Assembly: GCF_018882415.1 (NCBI RefSeq)
Contig: NZ_JACVOL010000001.1
Span: 1,713,531 to 1,777,530, forward strand
Source of the DNA: Polynucleobacter sp. 86C-FISCH
GTDB lineage: Bacteria; Pseudomonadota; Gammaproteobacteria; Burkholderiales; Burkholderiaceae
Length of the DNA stretch: 64,000 nt
Reading direction: 5' to 3'
Position 1 is the first letter of the stretch. Each line of letters starts with the position of its first letter. The position numbers and the translations under genes were made by a program. This document shows, piece after piece, positions 53,880 through 62,763 of the stretch. Below the pieces are notes generated by a model that had not been told where the DNA came from, ran no database searches, and saw only the letters and a list, made by a program, of their open reading frames with translations.

Positions 53880-54332
53880 CTAGCTTTTCTTGATCTTCTT
53901 GCGGATGTAGAGCGTCTTTGTAATACGCGCAACGACATCTTCTTCGCGATCCTTAACATCTACTACAAAGTCCTTTAGCACCTTGTCGCCAGACTCTGCG
54001 GCGTTAATAATCTCGTCAATTTGTGCTTGAGTCAGATCAAAGGAGGCATGCACAGGCCCCTTACCAGGCTTAAGAAACTCAATTTTCGCTGCTTGATCCC
54101 AAACAATATAGCCTTTACCAATATTTTGAGACACCATCATCATAAAGAAGGGGTCAGTCATTGCAAATAGACTTCCGCCAAAGTGAACCCCCAGGATGTT
54201 GCGATTCAAAAGACCATGCTTTAAACGCACTTTGGCATGACGAAAATCTTTAGCAATACTTTCTACGGTAATGCCTGCACCCAAGAATGGGGGCCATATA
54301 TTCATGCCCTTACGCAGGAGGTTTGCATTCAT
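53880..54332 (-). CDS. DUF4442 hotdog-fold protein
   Basis: About 150 residues, hotdog fold: LLNRNILGVHFGGSLFAMTDPFFMMM is the characteristic helix region (His/Gly in place of the thioesterase HGG), and IVWDQAAKIEFLKPGKGPVHASF a beta strand. Catalytic role unproven. The ATG at 54332 is chosen; a TTG at 54344 adds four residues. It lies 15 bases from the dehydratase gene, in the same direction. Confidence 0.85.
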   Translation of the reverse strand: MNANLLRKGMNIWPPFLGAGITVESIAKDFRHAKVRLKHGLLNRNILGVHFGGSLFAMTDPFFMMMVSQNIGKGYIVWDQAAKIEFLKPGKGPVHASFDLTQAQIDEIINAAESGDKVLKDFVVDVKDREEDVVARITKTLYIRKKIKKS

Positions 54333-54347
54333 CACAGTCTTCAATCT

Positions 54348-56090
54348 TTACTTTGACTGAGGGGTCTTGCCAACCATCTTGGCTGCCCTCAAGAAATCAA
54401 AGTCGACACCTTGGTCTGCTTGAGTAACGGTATCCAAAAAGAGCTTTTTATATCCACGCTCAGCTGTTGGAGAGGTGATGGGGTTGTCCTTCATGCGCTG
54501 AGCTAATTCAGTATCAGTAATTAAAAGGCTTATCTCACGATTCTTAACGCTTAAACGAATGCGATCACCATTGCGGACTTGAGCTAAAGGCCCACCAATC
54601 GCAGATTCAGGTGTAACGTGCAGCACAATCGTGCCAAAGGCTGTGCCGCTCATGCGTCCATCAGAAATGCGCACGATGTCTTTCACGCCTGCACGTGCCA
54701 ATTTCATCGGGATCGGAATGTAGCCAGCCTCTGGCATACCAGGAGCGCCTTTAGGCCCAATATTCTTAAGTACCAAAATATCTTCAGCAGTGACATCCAA
54801 TTCAGGGCTATCAATGCGGTTGGCTAAATCAGCGGCATCCTCAAATACTACGGCTCGACCTTCATGCTCCATCAGTTTTTCATTGGCCGCCGACTGTTTA
54901 ATAATTGCGCCACCAGGAGCAAGGTTGCCGTGCAATACGGCAATGCTGCCACGTGGATAGATAGGCTTATCAAAAGGACGAACGACATCTTGTTTAAAGC
55001 TCGGCGGTGCAGCATCAATCTCTTCACCTAATGTTCTGCCAGATACGGTCATGGCATTTAGCTTTAGTAATGGCTTAAGTTCGCGTAGCAGGGTAGTCAT
55101 GCCGCCTGCATCATGGAAATTTTCCATGTAATGATCGCCAGAGGGTTTTAAATCAACCAGAACCGGAGTCTCGTCGCCCATCTTATCGAGAGCATCTAAG
55201 TCGATTTCTAGCCCCATGCGTCCGGCAATAGCGGCGAGGTGAACAATACCGTTCGTTGATCCGCCAATCGCTAGCAATACGCGCATGGCATTCTCAAAAG
55301 CATCTGCAGTGAGTACTTTATCGATAGTCAAGCCTTCATTTGCCATCTTCACCGCACAAGTACCAGTTTCTTCAGCAATGCGGATACGATCAGCCGTAAC
55401 AGCTGGAGGGGTGGCGCCGCCAGGAACAGTCATGCCAAGCGCTTCAGATATGCAAGCCATAGTGCTGGCGGTACCCATGACAGAGCATGTGCCTACGCTG
55501 GCAACAAGCTGATCATTCACTTCATCTTTTTCAGCTTCATCAATTTCACCGGCGCGGAACTTACCCCAATAACGGCGGCAATCAGTACATGCGCCAACAC
55601 GCTCGCTGCGATGTGAGCCAGTCAACATGGATCCTGTAATAAGTTGGATTGCTGGCAGTCCTGCGGAAGCGGCGCCCATCATTTGTGCGGGTACAGTTTT
55701 ATCGCAACCACCAATCATGACGACAGCATCCATCGGCTGAGCACGCAACATTTCTTCGGTGTCCATTGACATCAAATTGCGTAAATACATGCTGGTAGGA
55801 GCTGCAAAACTTTCATGAATGGAGATTGTTGGAAATTCCATCGGTAAACCACCGGCTAACATAACGCCACGTTTTACTGCTTCAAGCAGTTGTGGCATAT
55901 TGCCGTGACAAGGGTTATATGCGCTTCCAGTATTAATGATGCCAATAACAGGGCGATCTAATGCGCTATTGGTATAGCCGGCACCCTTAATAAAAGCCTT
56001 GCGCAAGAATAAAGAAAATCCTTTATCGCCATAGCTAGTTAAGCCTTTACGTAAACCGCTCTCTGCAGGGTCTTTTGGTTGATTGCTCAT
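54348..56090 (-). CDS. IlvD/Edd-family dehydratase, sugar-acid-dehydratase type
   Basis: Fe-S dehydratase of 580 residues. Cluster cysteines are visible in NPCHGN (C61), GGCDKT (C129) and SVGTCSVMG (C202); RVGACTDCRRYWGKF adds a further Cys pair (C168, C171). GSMLTGSHRSERVGACTDC and RISDGRMSGTAFGTIVLHVTPE look more like the sugar-acid dehydratases (arabinonate/xylonate type) than the branched-chain IlvD. Neighbours give no pathway. Function as an aldonate dehydratase is an inference; family membership is certain. Confidence 0.82.
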   Translation of the reverse strand: MSNQPKDPAESGLRKGLTSYGDKGFSLFLRKAFIKGAGYTNSALDRPVIGIINTGSAYNPCHGNMPQLLEAVKRGVMLAGGLPMEFPTISIHESFAAPTSMYLRNLMSMDTEEMLRAQPMDAVVMIGGCDKTVPAQMMGAASAGLPAIQLITGSMLTGSHRSERVGACTDCRRYWGKFRAGEIDEAEKDEVNDQLVASVGTCSVMGTASTMACISEALGMTVPGGATPPAVTADRIRIAEETGTCAVKMANEGLTIDKVLTADAFENAMRVLLAIGGSTNGIVHLAAIAGRMGLEIDLDALDKMGDETPVLVDLKPSGDHYMENFHDAGGMTTLLRELKPLLKLNAMTVSGRTLGEEIDAAPPSFKQDVVRPFDKPIYPRGSIAVLHGNLAPGGAIIKQSAANEKLMEHEGRAVVFEDAADLANRIDSPELDVTAEDILVLKNIGPKGAPGMPEAGYIPIPMKLARAGVKDIVRISDGRMSGTAFGTIVLHVTPESAIGGPLAQVRNGDRIRLSVKNREISLLITDTELAQRMKDNPITSPTAERGYKKLFLDTVTQADQGVDFDFLRAAKMVGKTPQSK

Positions 56091-56155
56091 GAATGTCTCA
56101 CATCTCTTTTAAGTGTTCTTTTGGGTTCATTGTAGCGATTCAAGGCCAGATTTAA

Positions 56156-57037
56156 CTACAGTCCGCCACCCCAGCGATATTGCCAAGAGAGCCCCAGTGC
56201 GGTGTAGTCGGTATTGGTATTGGAATAAACACCCTTACTGCCAGTTAGGCGGATTGAATTGTGCTTATTGATGGGGTAAGACATGGTGCTTCCAAAGCGC
56301 CAATTTTCTTGTGAACCAGTGATTGCTGTGCCATTGACATATTTTTGACCACCAGTAAAGTAGGTGGCATCAGCAGATATATACGCCATGTTTTGAAAGT
56401 AATAAATGACGTGGGCTTCAGATGAATATATTGGATTTTGGGAGAGCGTATTGCTTCCCAGAAAGCTGGTGTTACTTGTATAGATCGTAGCCATACCCGC
56501 TAATTCCAAGCGCCATGGACCAATTGCTTGTGATGCTCCGATAGCAGGCTGAATCAGCGAACGATTAGCACCTACATTGAGCATTTGTTCGCTGTTGTAC
56601 TTACCCCAAGGAATTGATGCTGCTAGGCTGGTACCAATAATAAGATCTTGTTGATAGCTTTTAAATTCATCTAAGGAGAGTGCTGGTGCTCCATAAAGAT
56701 TAGCTGAGACTTTCACAACAGGATCAGATAATCCTTCAGCAGATGCATTTATATTTTGAGGGCCAAGAGTGCCTGTCCCAGAGAGTTGAGCATACGGAAC
56801 CAAGAGGCTGATTCGGCCAGACTGCCCAAAGACGTCGATGATGCGAGTTAGATTTACCGCTTCAGTAGTCAGCGTATAAGAACCGCTTTTGGCCTGTGCA
56901 ATACCGCCTGTAACAAAATTGATGCCAATTGGCGCATTAGAATATGCACGGGCTTCAATTTCTTGAGCTTGAACCTGCTGATAAGTAAATACCAATAGGC
57001 ATAGCCAAAAAATTCTCACGCAATACGAGTAAAACAA
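56156..57037 (-). CDS. Outer-membrane transporter-like protein (phenol MetA-pathway-like barrel)
   Basis: 293 residues with a signal peptide ending near VQA (about 24). Strand-rich and aromatic, ending in GLSWQYRWGGGL. EARAYSNAPIGINFVTGGIAQAKSG resembles the Phenol_MetA_deg family of outer-membrane proteins. The frame opens with a TTG directly after the stop of the upstream membrane-protein gene (TAATTG); a GTG six codons on is an alternative. Substrate unknown. Confidence 0.7.
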   Translation of the reverse strand: MFYSYCVRIFWLCLLVFTYQQVQAQEIEARAYSNAPIGINFVTGGIAQAKSGSYTLTTEAVNLTRIIDVFGQSGRISLLVPYAQLSGTGTLGPQNINASAEGLSDPVVKVSANLYGAPALSLDEFKSYQQDLIIGTSLAASIPWGKYNSEQMLNVGANRSLIQPAIGASQAIGPWRLELAGMATIYTSNTSFLGSNTLSQNPIYSSEAHVIYYFQNMAYISADATYFTGGQKYVNGTAITGSQENWRFGSTMSYPINKHNSIRLTGSKGVYSNTNTDYTALGLSWQYRWGGGL

Positions 57038-57565
57038 TTATTTTTTCGAGCCAAAAAGAATTGCCAGTGTGGCTGTATTGCCTATTGCTTGGTTGACGCC
57101 CATGAAGATTAAGTAAGGCCAAACAATAAGCCAATAGAGGATAGCCATTGCAAAAATTCTGATGGGCTCACCATTGCCAAAGGCTGCCATAGAATGGATA
57201 AATTCTTTGCCATGAATTAATCCATCGACTCCAGCCTCAAGGAAGTTTAAAGCTAGAACGAAAGCTAAATAAACAATGGATTCAAATATCAGTGAATTCA
57301 CAATTCCATGCTCTTTATTCACTTTGATTGGATAGGCAGCCTGTGCAATCAACATAAATTTAGCTGCAATACCTGCCTTAATGATTGCAAAACCAAAAAT
57401 GGATAGCGGGATCGGGCGCTCCTCAAGGGCGGTGGCGGCAAAAAATGTAATTGCACAGAACCAAGTGCCGAGGTAAAGGGTTAGAGTAAAAGCCTTTTTA
57501 GCTTCCTCTTTCAGCTTATCTTTTAAGCTGTGATGGTTGGGTTGGCTAACGGTATTGTTTGTCAT
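57038..57565 (-). CDS. Conserved-looking inner-membrane protein
   Basis: 175 residues, not recognised. After a hydrophilic N-terminus (~25 residues), four hydrophobic stretches lie at about 27-47, 52-77, 87-108 and 133-160 (FTLTLYLGTWFCAITFFAAT through LIVWPYLIFMGVNQAI). It abuts the barrel gene downstream, so the pair are probably co-expressed and may work as an envelope unit. Confidence 0.7.
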   Translation of the reverse strand: MTNNTVSQPNHHSLKDKLKEEAKKAFTLTLYLGTWFCAITFFAATALEERPIPLSIFGFAIIKAGIAAKFMLIAQAAYPIKVNKEHGIVNSLIFESIVYLAFVLALNFLEAGVDGLIHGKEFIHSMAAFGNGEPIRIFAMAILYWLIVWPYLIFMGVNQAIGNTATLAILFGSKK

Positions 57566-57597
57566 TAAAAATAATCAATCAGAGAGATGTAGGGTGA

Positions 57598-58905
57598 TTA
57601 CTCGCCGCAAGTGGCGCAAGAGCCTGCAGTTTCTACTGGGGCTGGTTCCTGTGTATAACGTGCAATAAAGGAGTGCTTACTGGTCATCGGAATCTTTAGC
57701 CAAACAAAGTGACCTGAGCCAGGCGCAACATCAATTGATTCGCCGTTCATATTCCACATTTCAGTCAAGACAACATCAGTGTTGCCGTTAGGCTCAATGA
57801 TCTCTAATTTATCGCCAACGGAAAAGCGATTCTTAACGTCAACCTTGACGCGGCCCGAAGCGGAATCGATATCGAGAGTCTCGCCAACATATAAGCTGCG
57901 TCCCGATAATGAGTGGCCGCGCATATAGAGTTGATACTCTTTATCGTGGTGGCGCTCATAGAAGCCATCGGTGTAACCTCGGTTAGCTAGGCCTTCTAGC
58001 TGACCCAATAAAGCGGTATTAAATGGTCTACCTGCTACAGCGTCATTGATTGCTGCTCGGTAGGCTTGCACAGTACGAGAAACGTAATAAGGTGATTTGG
58101 TGCGGCCTTCGATCTTGAAAGAATCAACGCCCATCTTAGTTAGGCGCTCGATATGCTCAACGGCACGAAGATCCTTGGAGTTCATGATGTAAGTGCCATG
58201 CTCATCTTCTTCCATGGGCATCAAATCGTCTGGGCGGCGGGCTTCCTGAAGAAGAACTACATCACCGCTGCCATTTTGCTGGCCCGGCTTAACTTTGTAA
58301 TCCCAGCGGCAGGCATTAGTACAGGCGCCTTGATTGGAGTCGCGATGAGACATATAGCCTGATAGTAAGCAGCGTCCTGAGTAAGCAATACAGAGCGCGC
58401 CATGCACAAAAACCTCAAGCTCCATTTCAGGACAGTCTTGACGAACTTCTTCGATTTCATCAAAGGAGAGTTCGCGAGACAAAATGACACGACTAATGCC
58501 AACAGAGCGCCAGAACTTTGCAGAAGCACCGTTTACAGTATTTGCTTGTACGGATAAATGAATGGGCATATCTGGCCAAGCTTCACGTGCCATCATGATG
58601 AGACCTGGATCAGACATGATCAATGCATCGGGTTTCAATGCAATGACGGGGTCCATATCCTTAATATAGGTTCGGGTCTTCCCGCCATGCGGCAATAAGT
58701 TAGAAACTAAGTAAAACTTTTTACCCATGTCATGGGCAGTATCGATGCCTTGCTTGAGAACTTCAATCTTGCCAAAGTCGTTATTGCGAACCCGCAGTGA
58801 ATAACGAGGTTGGCCGGCATAAATGGCATCTGCACCAAAATCAAAAGCAGTGCGCAACATGTTGAGGCTGCCAGCAGGGGCGAGTAGTTCAGGAATCTTA
58901 GTCAT
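57598..58905 (-). CDS. trhP: U32-family tRNA hydroxylation protein TrhP (YegQ)
   Basis: 435 residues, peptidase family U32. It begins IPELLAPAGSLNMLRTAFDFGADAIYAG and has the U32 motif EVFVHGALCIAYSGRCLLSGYMSHRDSNQGACTNACRW, whose cysteines (LC, RC, AC, AC) fit an Fe-S cluster. The C-terminal domain ends TAGSCATCGE. The E. coli homologue works with TrhO in prephenate-dependent hydroxylation of tRNA U34. The gene is followed by unrelated genes on the same strand. Confidence 0.92.
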   Translation of the reverse strand: MTKIPELLAPAGSLNMLRTAFDFGADAIYAGQPRYSLRVRNNDFGKIEVLKQGIDTAHDMGKKFYLVSNLLPHGGKTRTYIKDMDPVIALKPDALIMSDPGLIMMAREAWPDMPIHLSVQANTVNGASAKFWRSVGISRVILSRELSFDEIEEVRQDCPEMELEVFVHGALCIAYSGRCLLSGYMSHRDSNQGACTNACRWDYKVKPGQQNGSGDVVLLQEARRPDDLMPMEEDEHGTYIMNSKDLRAVEHIERLTKMGVDSFKIEGRTKSPYYVSRTVQAYRAAINDAVAGRPFNTALLGQLEGLANRGYTDGFYERHHDKEYQLYMRGHSLSGRSLYVGETLDIDSASGRVKVDVKNRFSVGDKLEIIEPNGNTDVVLTEMWNMNGESIDVAPGSGHFVWLKIPMTSKHSFIARYTQEPAPVETAGSCATCGE

Positions 58906-59118
58906 CCCGCTATTTTAGTGAATACAGCCAATTTTGCTGTATTTGCAGTATTACCGAGCCCTGGAGTGCTCTAGGCCTAGATTTTCGGATGTTTGATAAG
59001 CATGCCGCTGATTAATGAAGAGTATCCTAGGGGTCCTGTGGAGAGCATTGTAAAAATGAACGGGGAGCCTTCCCTTTGACTTTTCACCCTAAATTGAAGG
59101 CGCTTATAAAAGAATGCA
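58906..59118. other. 213-base spacer with no recognised element
   Basis: Lies between the divergent trhP and orphan genes. It has AATACAGCC-AATTTTG-CTGTATT-like symmetry near 58920-58942, which could be an operator, but no convincing promoter pair or small frame was found. Confidence 0.3.
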
Positions 59119-59703
59119 ATGACAAAACTGACATCTAAAACCATACTAAAAAAAGCTAGCGGTATTTTGTCTCAAGAGTTCGCAATCCCTAAGGATATTG
59201 CTTGGGCATGGGTCACTTTATTGCTCTCACAAGAAGAGCAAAAGCGCGATAGCGAAGAAAAACGTTACGGCCGTATCGCAGAGTTCGAGGCCTGGATTTT
59301 GGGCTTGAACTTACCGGCTGATCCAAAAAATCCTGAGGGTAGTGCAATAAGCCCGGGGGCTGTAAAAAATTCTGCAAGAAATGTCTATGAATGGCCTCAT
59401 GAATATATCTTTGAAGAGCCGACAACCCCAAAGCATCCTGATTCTAAGGTTGCCTATAACGATACGATTACCGAACCCATTTTGAATGCAATTAAAGACG
59501 CTGGTGGATCTGATGATAGATCTAAGCTGATTGCTATCTTAGAGGGTTACGCAAAAGAGGGTAAAGAGCCATTTGCCAATGTCATGCCAGAAGGCATTGA
59601 ATGGAAAGGCAGCGCTTGGAAGGATGGGGATAAATACAATCTTTTGACTATTAAGACTCTCAATAATCGTTTAGCAAACCTACGCAAGAAGGGGTTGATT
59701 TAA
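59119..59703 (+). CDS. Uncharacterised soluble protein (194 aa)
   Basis: Not recognised. No signal peptide and no membrane segment. The N-terminal ~80 residues are helical (SKTILKKASGILSQEFAIPK, then WAWVTLLLSQEEQKRDSEEK). The C-terminal part (about 125-194) is also helical and ends in KTLNNRLANLRKKGLI, a possible DNA-binding-like helix pair. Trp-rich stretch WAWV and EWKGSAWKDGDKY. It is monocistronic and ends in a strong terminator. Confidence 0.7.
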   Translation: MTKLTSKTILKKASGILSQEFAIPKDIAWAWVTLLLSQEEQKRDSEEKRYGRIAEFEAWILGLNLPADPKNPEGSAISPGAVKNSARNVYEWPHEYIFEEPTTPKHPDSKVAYNDTITEPILNAIKDAGGSDDRSKLIAILEGYAKEGKEPFANVMPEGIEWKGSAWKDGDKYNLLTIKTLNNRLANLRKKGLI

Positions 59704-59730
59704 GAGATCGACTTAGCCAGTGCGTTAAAG

Positions 59731-59762
59731 AAAAAGCCCCTAGATTTCTCTAGGGGCTTTAC
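59731..59762. terminator. Bidirectional terminator between the orphan gene and tRNA-Asn
   Basis: AAAGCCCCTAGA (59733-59744) and TCTAGGGGCTTT (59749-59760), a perfect 12-bp stem around TTTC with A and T flanks. Confidence 0.92.
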
Positions 59763-59767
59763 TTATT

Positions 59768-59843
59768 TGGCTCCTCGACCTGGGCTCGAACCAGGGACCT
59801 ACGGATTAACAGTCCGGCGCTCTACCGACTGAGCTATCGAGGA
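59768..59843 (-). tRNA. tRNA-Asn (anticodon GTT)
   Basis: Reverse-strand 76-nt cloverleaf: acceptor TCCTCGA with TCGAGGA, D-arm GCTC/GAGC, anticodon stem CGGA/TCCG region with loop CTGTTAA (anticodon GTT), T-arm CCTGG/CCAGG, discriminator G and encoded CCA. Confidence 0.96.
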
Positions 59844-59864
59844 ATAAGCCGATATTATAGCAAG

Positions 59865-60749
59865 ATGAAATCACTACTTCCTACTTCTGTACAGATCCCT
59901 AAAGTACTGACTATTGCTGGGTCCGATAGTGGCGGCGGGGCGGGGCTCCAGGCGGACCTCAAGGTCATTACTGCCTTGGGTGGCTTTGGTATGTCGGTGA
60001 TCACAGCCATTACCGCCCAAAATACCTTGGGAGTGACTCGCATTCAAGATGTAGATCTGGATGTGGTTGAGGCCCAGATTGATGCTGTTTTATTAGATAT
60101 TGGGGCTGATATTGTCAAAATTGGCATGTTAGCCAGCCCAGAGATAGTGAAAACGGTTGCTAAATCTTTGCGCAAGCACGGCGTAAAACGCATTGTTCTT
60201 GATCCTGTATTACGGGCTACTTCGGGTGCTAGTTTGGGTGGTGACGATACTGCGCAGGCCATGATTTCTGAATTGTTTCCAATTGCAACATTGATTACGC
60301 CAAATTTAGATGAGGCATCACTATTACTGGGCAGTGAGATTCGCGGACCCAATGATTTCAAACTGGCGGCTGAAGAATTACTCGATATGGGACCGCAAGC
60401 AGTATTGATTAAAGGTGGGCATCTTGATAGTACGCACACTCAAATTACAGACTACCTAATGTGGCGCACCATCGAAGATGGGTTGGAAGTGGTGCAGACA
60501 AAAGAATTTAAACACTACCGAGTCAATACAGTAAATACACACGGTACAGGTTGCTCTTTAGCATCTGCAATTGCTACCTATCTAGCGGGAGGCCATGATT
60601 TGAGTCATGCGGTTGCTAAAGCGATTGCCTATGTTGAGGCTGGATTAGAGGCGGGGCGCTTCTTAAGTATTGGTGAAGGCCCAGGACCGCTGTGGCACAT
60701 GCATGATTTCTATCCCACTTCATTGCTTGAAGAAAAAGGCAAATACTAA
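59865..60749 (+). CDS. thiD: Hydroxymethylpyrimidine (phosphate) kinase
   Basis: Ribokinase-like enzyme converting HMP to HMP-PP. 294 residues with [23 protein letters not shown] (substrate loop), [27 protein letters not shown] and the anion-hole [18 protein letters not shown] (catalytic Asp position held in THGTGC context). It faces the thiE end of the thiamine operon, 25 bases away. Confidence 0.93.
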   Translation: MKSLLPTSVQIPKVLTIAGSDSGGGAGLQADLKVITALGGFGMSVITAITAQNTLGVTRIQDVDLDVVEAQIDAVLLDIGADIVKIGMLASPEIVKTVAKSLRKHGVKRIVLDPVLRATSGASLGGDDTAQAMISELFPIATLITPNLDEASLLLGSEIRGPNDFKLAAEELLDMGPQAVLIKGGHLDSTHTQITDYLMWRTIEDGLEVVQTKEFKHYRVNTVNTHGTGCSLASAIATYLAGGHDLSHAVAKAIAYVEAGLEAGRFLSIGEGPGPLWHMHDFYPTSLLEEKGKY

Positions 60750-60774
60750 GACTGGTTTAATTTGCACCTAGAGA

Positions 60775-61701
60775 TCAAGCGCGCATTAATTCTTGTAGGT
60801 GTTTGACGGCAGCTTTAGGATCCTTGGCTTGCGTGATAGCCCTCACTACAGCTACCGAACCAACGCCACTCTTAGCCACTGCATGAATGCTATCTTGATC
60901 AATGCCGCCAATGGCTACCAGGGGATAGTGGCTCATTAACTTAGCGTATTGGTATAGGCGTCCAAGTCCTTGAGGAGCAGTAGGCATCTTCTTGAGATTT
61001 GTCGGAAAAACAGCACCCATAGCAATATAGCTTGGGCAAAAACGATCGGCATATGCAAGCTCTGCATATCCATGGGTGCTTAAGCCTAAGCGCAAACCTG
61101 CCGCACGAATCTCATCTAAGTCAGCCACTTCCATGTCTTCTTGACCTAAATGCACGCCATATGCACCAGCATCAATTGCTTCTTGCCAATAGTCGTTAAT
61201 AAACAGTAGTGTTTTGCTATCTTTGACTGCAGCAACAGATTCTTTAATTTGTTTTCTAATCTTAGACTTGTCTTCAGATTTAAAACGCAATTGCACCGTC
61301 GGAATCTCTGCATCAACCATGCGCTTTACCCAATCAGCATCAGGCATCACACCATACAAGCCTAAGCGTTTTGGACACTCTTTGAACGCATTGGGATTCA
61401 TGTTGCGAGTCCAAGGGAGTAAATCAAAGTGCTCAGGTCTACTAGGCCATTTAAAGGGGTTAAAGCCACCATCTTGCAAAGTCATGCGTGACCAAGCTTT
61501 GCCAAGAGTTTTGGCATCCGATTCAATAAATCCCATTTCAACAGCAGCCAAGGCGCCAGCTAACTCGTAATGATCAACTGCTGCTTCATTATCAATTTGT
61601 GGCGGTGGTGTATTTAAGCTGAAGGCTGGTATTGGAATGCACAGATCTGCATTGCGATGCGCTGCAACGATTTGGTCGGCAAGATCACGAATCAGACTCA
61701 T
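60775..61701 (-). CDS. thiE: Thiamine-phosphate synthase with N-terminal extension
   Basis: Joins HMP-PP and thiazole phosphate to thiamine phosphate. The catalytic TIM barrel covers about residues 110-308 (RLGLYGVMPDADWVKRMVDA, VQLRFK, LFINDYWQEAIDAGAYGVHLGQEDM, IAMGAVFPT, LVAIGGI). Residues 1-~108 are an extra domain (IPIPAFSLNTPPPQIDNEAA, AVEMGFIESDAKTLGKAWSRM) that is not in the ~210-residue E. coli ThiE. Similar long versions occur in Burkholderiales, where it may help substrate supply; unproven. Confidence 0.9.
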   Translation of the reverse strand: MSLIRDLADQIVAAHRNADLCIPIPAFSLNTPPPQIDNEAAVDHYELAGALAAVEMGFIESDAKTLGKAWSRMTLQDGGFNPFKWPSRPEHFDLLPWTRNMNPNAFKECPKRLGLYGVMPDADWVKRMVDAEIPTVQLRFKSEDKSKIRKQIKESVAAVKDSKTLLFINDYWQEAIDAGAYGVHLGQEDMEVADLDEIRAAGLRLGLSTHGYAELAYADRFCPSYIAMGAVFPTNLKKMPTAPQGLGRLYQYAKLMSHYPLVAIGGIDQDSIHAVAKSGVGSVAVVRAITQAKDPKAAVKHLQELMRA

Positions 61702-61723
61702 TAGTTCAGTGTACTTAACTTCA

Positions 61724-62542
61724 TTAAGAGTGGTGCCAAAAAGGCGTTCCCACCAAAGGCGTACTGGCTTGCGCAGATTCTTGCGGTTTCATGGCCCCCG
61801 ATAAATAGGCTGCACGTCCTGCATCTACGGCCATAGCAAAGGACTTAGCCATGACTACAGGATCATCGGCCAATGCAACAGCGGTATTGAGGAGAACACC
61901 GTCAAAACCCCATTCCATGACCGTGCATGCATGAGAAGGGAGGCCTAGGCCAGCATCAACTAAGAGCGGCACTTTCAAGCGATCGCGTAAGAGTTTCATG
62001 GCGTATGGGTTTAATGGTCCCTGGCCAGTGCCAATGGGAGCAGCCCATGGCATTACTGCTTGGCAGCCGACATCCACAAGACGTTGACACAAAATGAGAT
62101 CTTCGGTGCAATAAGGCAGGACTTTGAAACCATCTTTAATTAAAGCCTCAGCAGTTTGTACCAAACGCAAAACATCGGGCTGCAAGGTGTAGTCATCACC
62201 AATAAGCTCTAATTTGATCCAATCGGTTTCAAAAACTTCACGTGCCATTTGTGCTGTTGTGATTACTTCTTGCGGACTATGACAGCCAGCAGTATTGGGT
62301 AATACAGGTACCGCCATCTTTTTGAGTAAATCCCAAAAACCACTATGTGCTTCAGCAGTGGAGGTACCTTGGCGACGTAGGCTTACAGTAATCATGGCAG
62401 GATTAGATGCCTGTACGGCGTTTTCTAAAACCTGTGGAGAAGGGTACCGTGAGGTGCCCAGCAGTAAGCGGCTAGCAAAACTCTCGCCATACAGTACAAG
62501 AGTATCGACACTATTGAGATTGCTAGGTAATGGAGCGTTCAT
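61724..62542 (-). CDS. thiG: Thiazole synthase
   Basis: TIM-barrel forming the thiazole ring from deoxyxylulose phosphate, dehydroglycine and ThiS thiocarboxylate. 272 residues; [22 protein letters not shown] and [10 protein letters not shown] (Schiff-base Lys region) are diagnostic, as are [20 protein letters not shown] and the glycine-rich [20 protein letters not shown]. Lies 23 bases from thiS on the same transcript. Confidence 0.95.
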   Translation of the reverse strand: MNAPLPSNLNSVDTLVLYGESFASRLLLGTSRYPSPQVLENAVQASNPAMITVSLRRQGTSTAEAHSGFWDLLKKMAVPVLPNTAGCHSPQEVITTAQMAREVFETDWIKLELIGDDYTLQPDVLRLVQTAEALIKDGFKVLPYCTEDLILCQRLVDVGCQAVMPWAAPIGTGQGPLNPYAMKLLRDRLKVPLLVDAGLGLPSHACTVMEWGFDGVLLNTAVALADDPVVMAKSFAMAVDAGRAAYLSGAMKPQESAQASTPLVGTPFWHHS

Positions 62543-62565
62543 ATCAATTTCAGTTCGTTATTACA

Positions 62566-62763
62566 TCAACCACCAGTAACTGGGGCGATCACTTCGATTT
62601 GGTCATTCTCATTCAAGACAAACTCTGCATGCTTTGTCTTGGGTACAAAATTCAGATTCACAGCAACAGCGTAGGGCGGCTTGGCATCAATCAATGCCAG
62701 TGCATCGCTGACCAAGCTATGGCTTGGCAATTCATATTCGACTTGATTGACGATTATGCGCAT
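62566..62763 (-). CDS. thiS: Sulfur carrier protein ThiS
   Basis: 65-residue ubiquitin-like carrier. The C-terminus is GG (VIAPVTGG), the adenylated/thiocarboxylated end; MRIIVNQVEYELPSHSL begins the beta-grasp. It overlaps the 3' end of thiO by 10 bases. Confidence 0.93.
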   Translation of the reverse strand: MRIIVNQVEYELPSHSLVSDALALIDAKPPYAVAVNLNFVPKTKHAEFVLNENDQIEVIAPVTGG

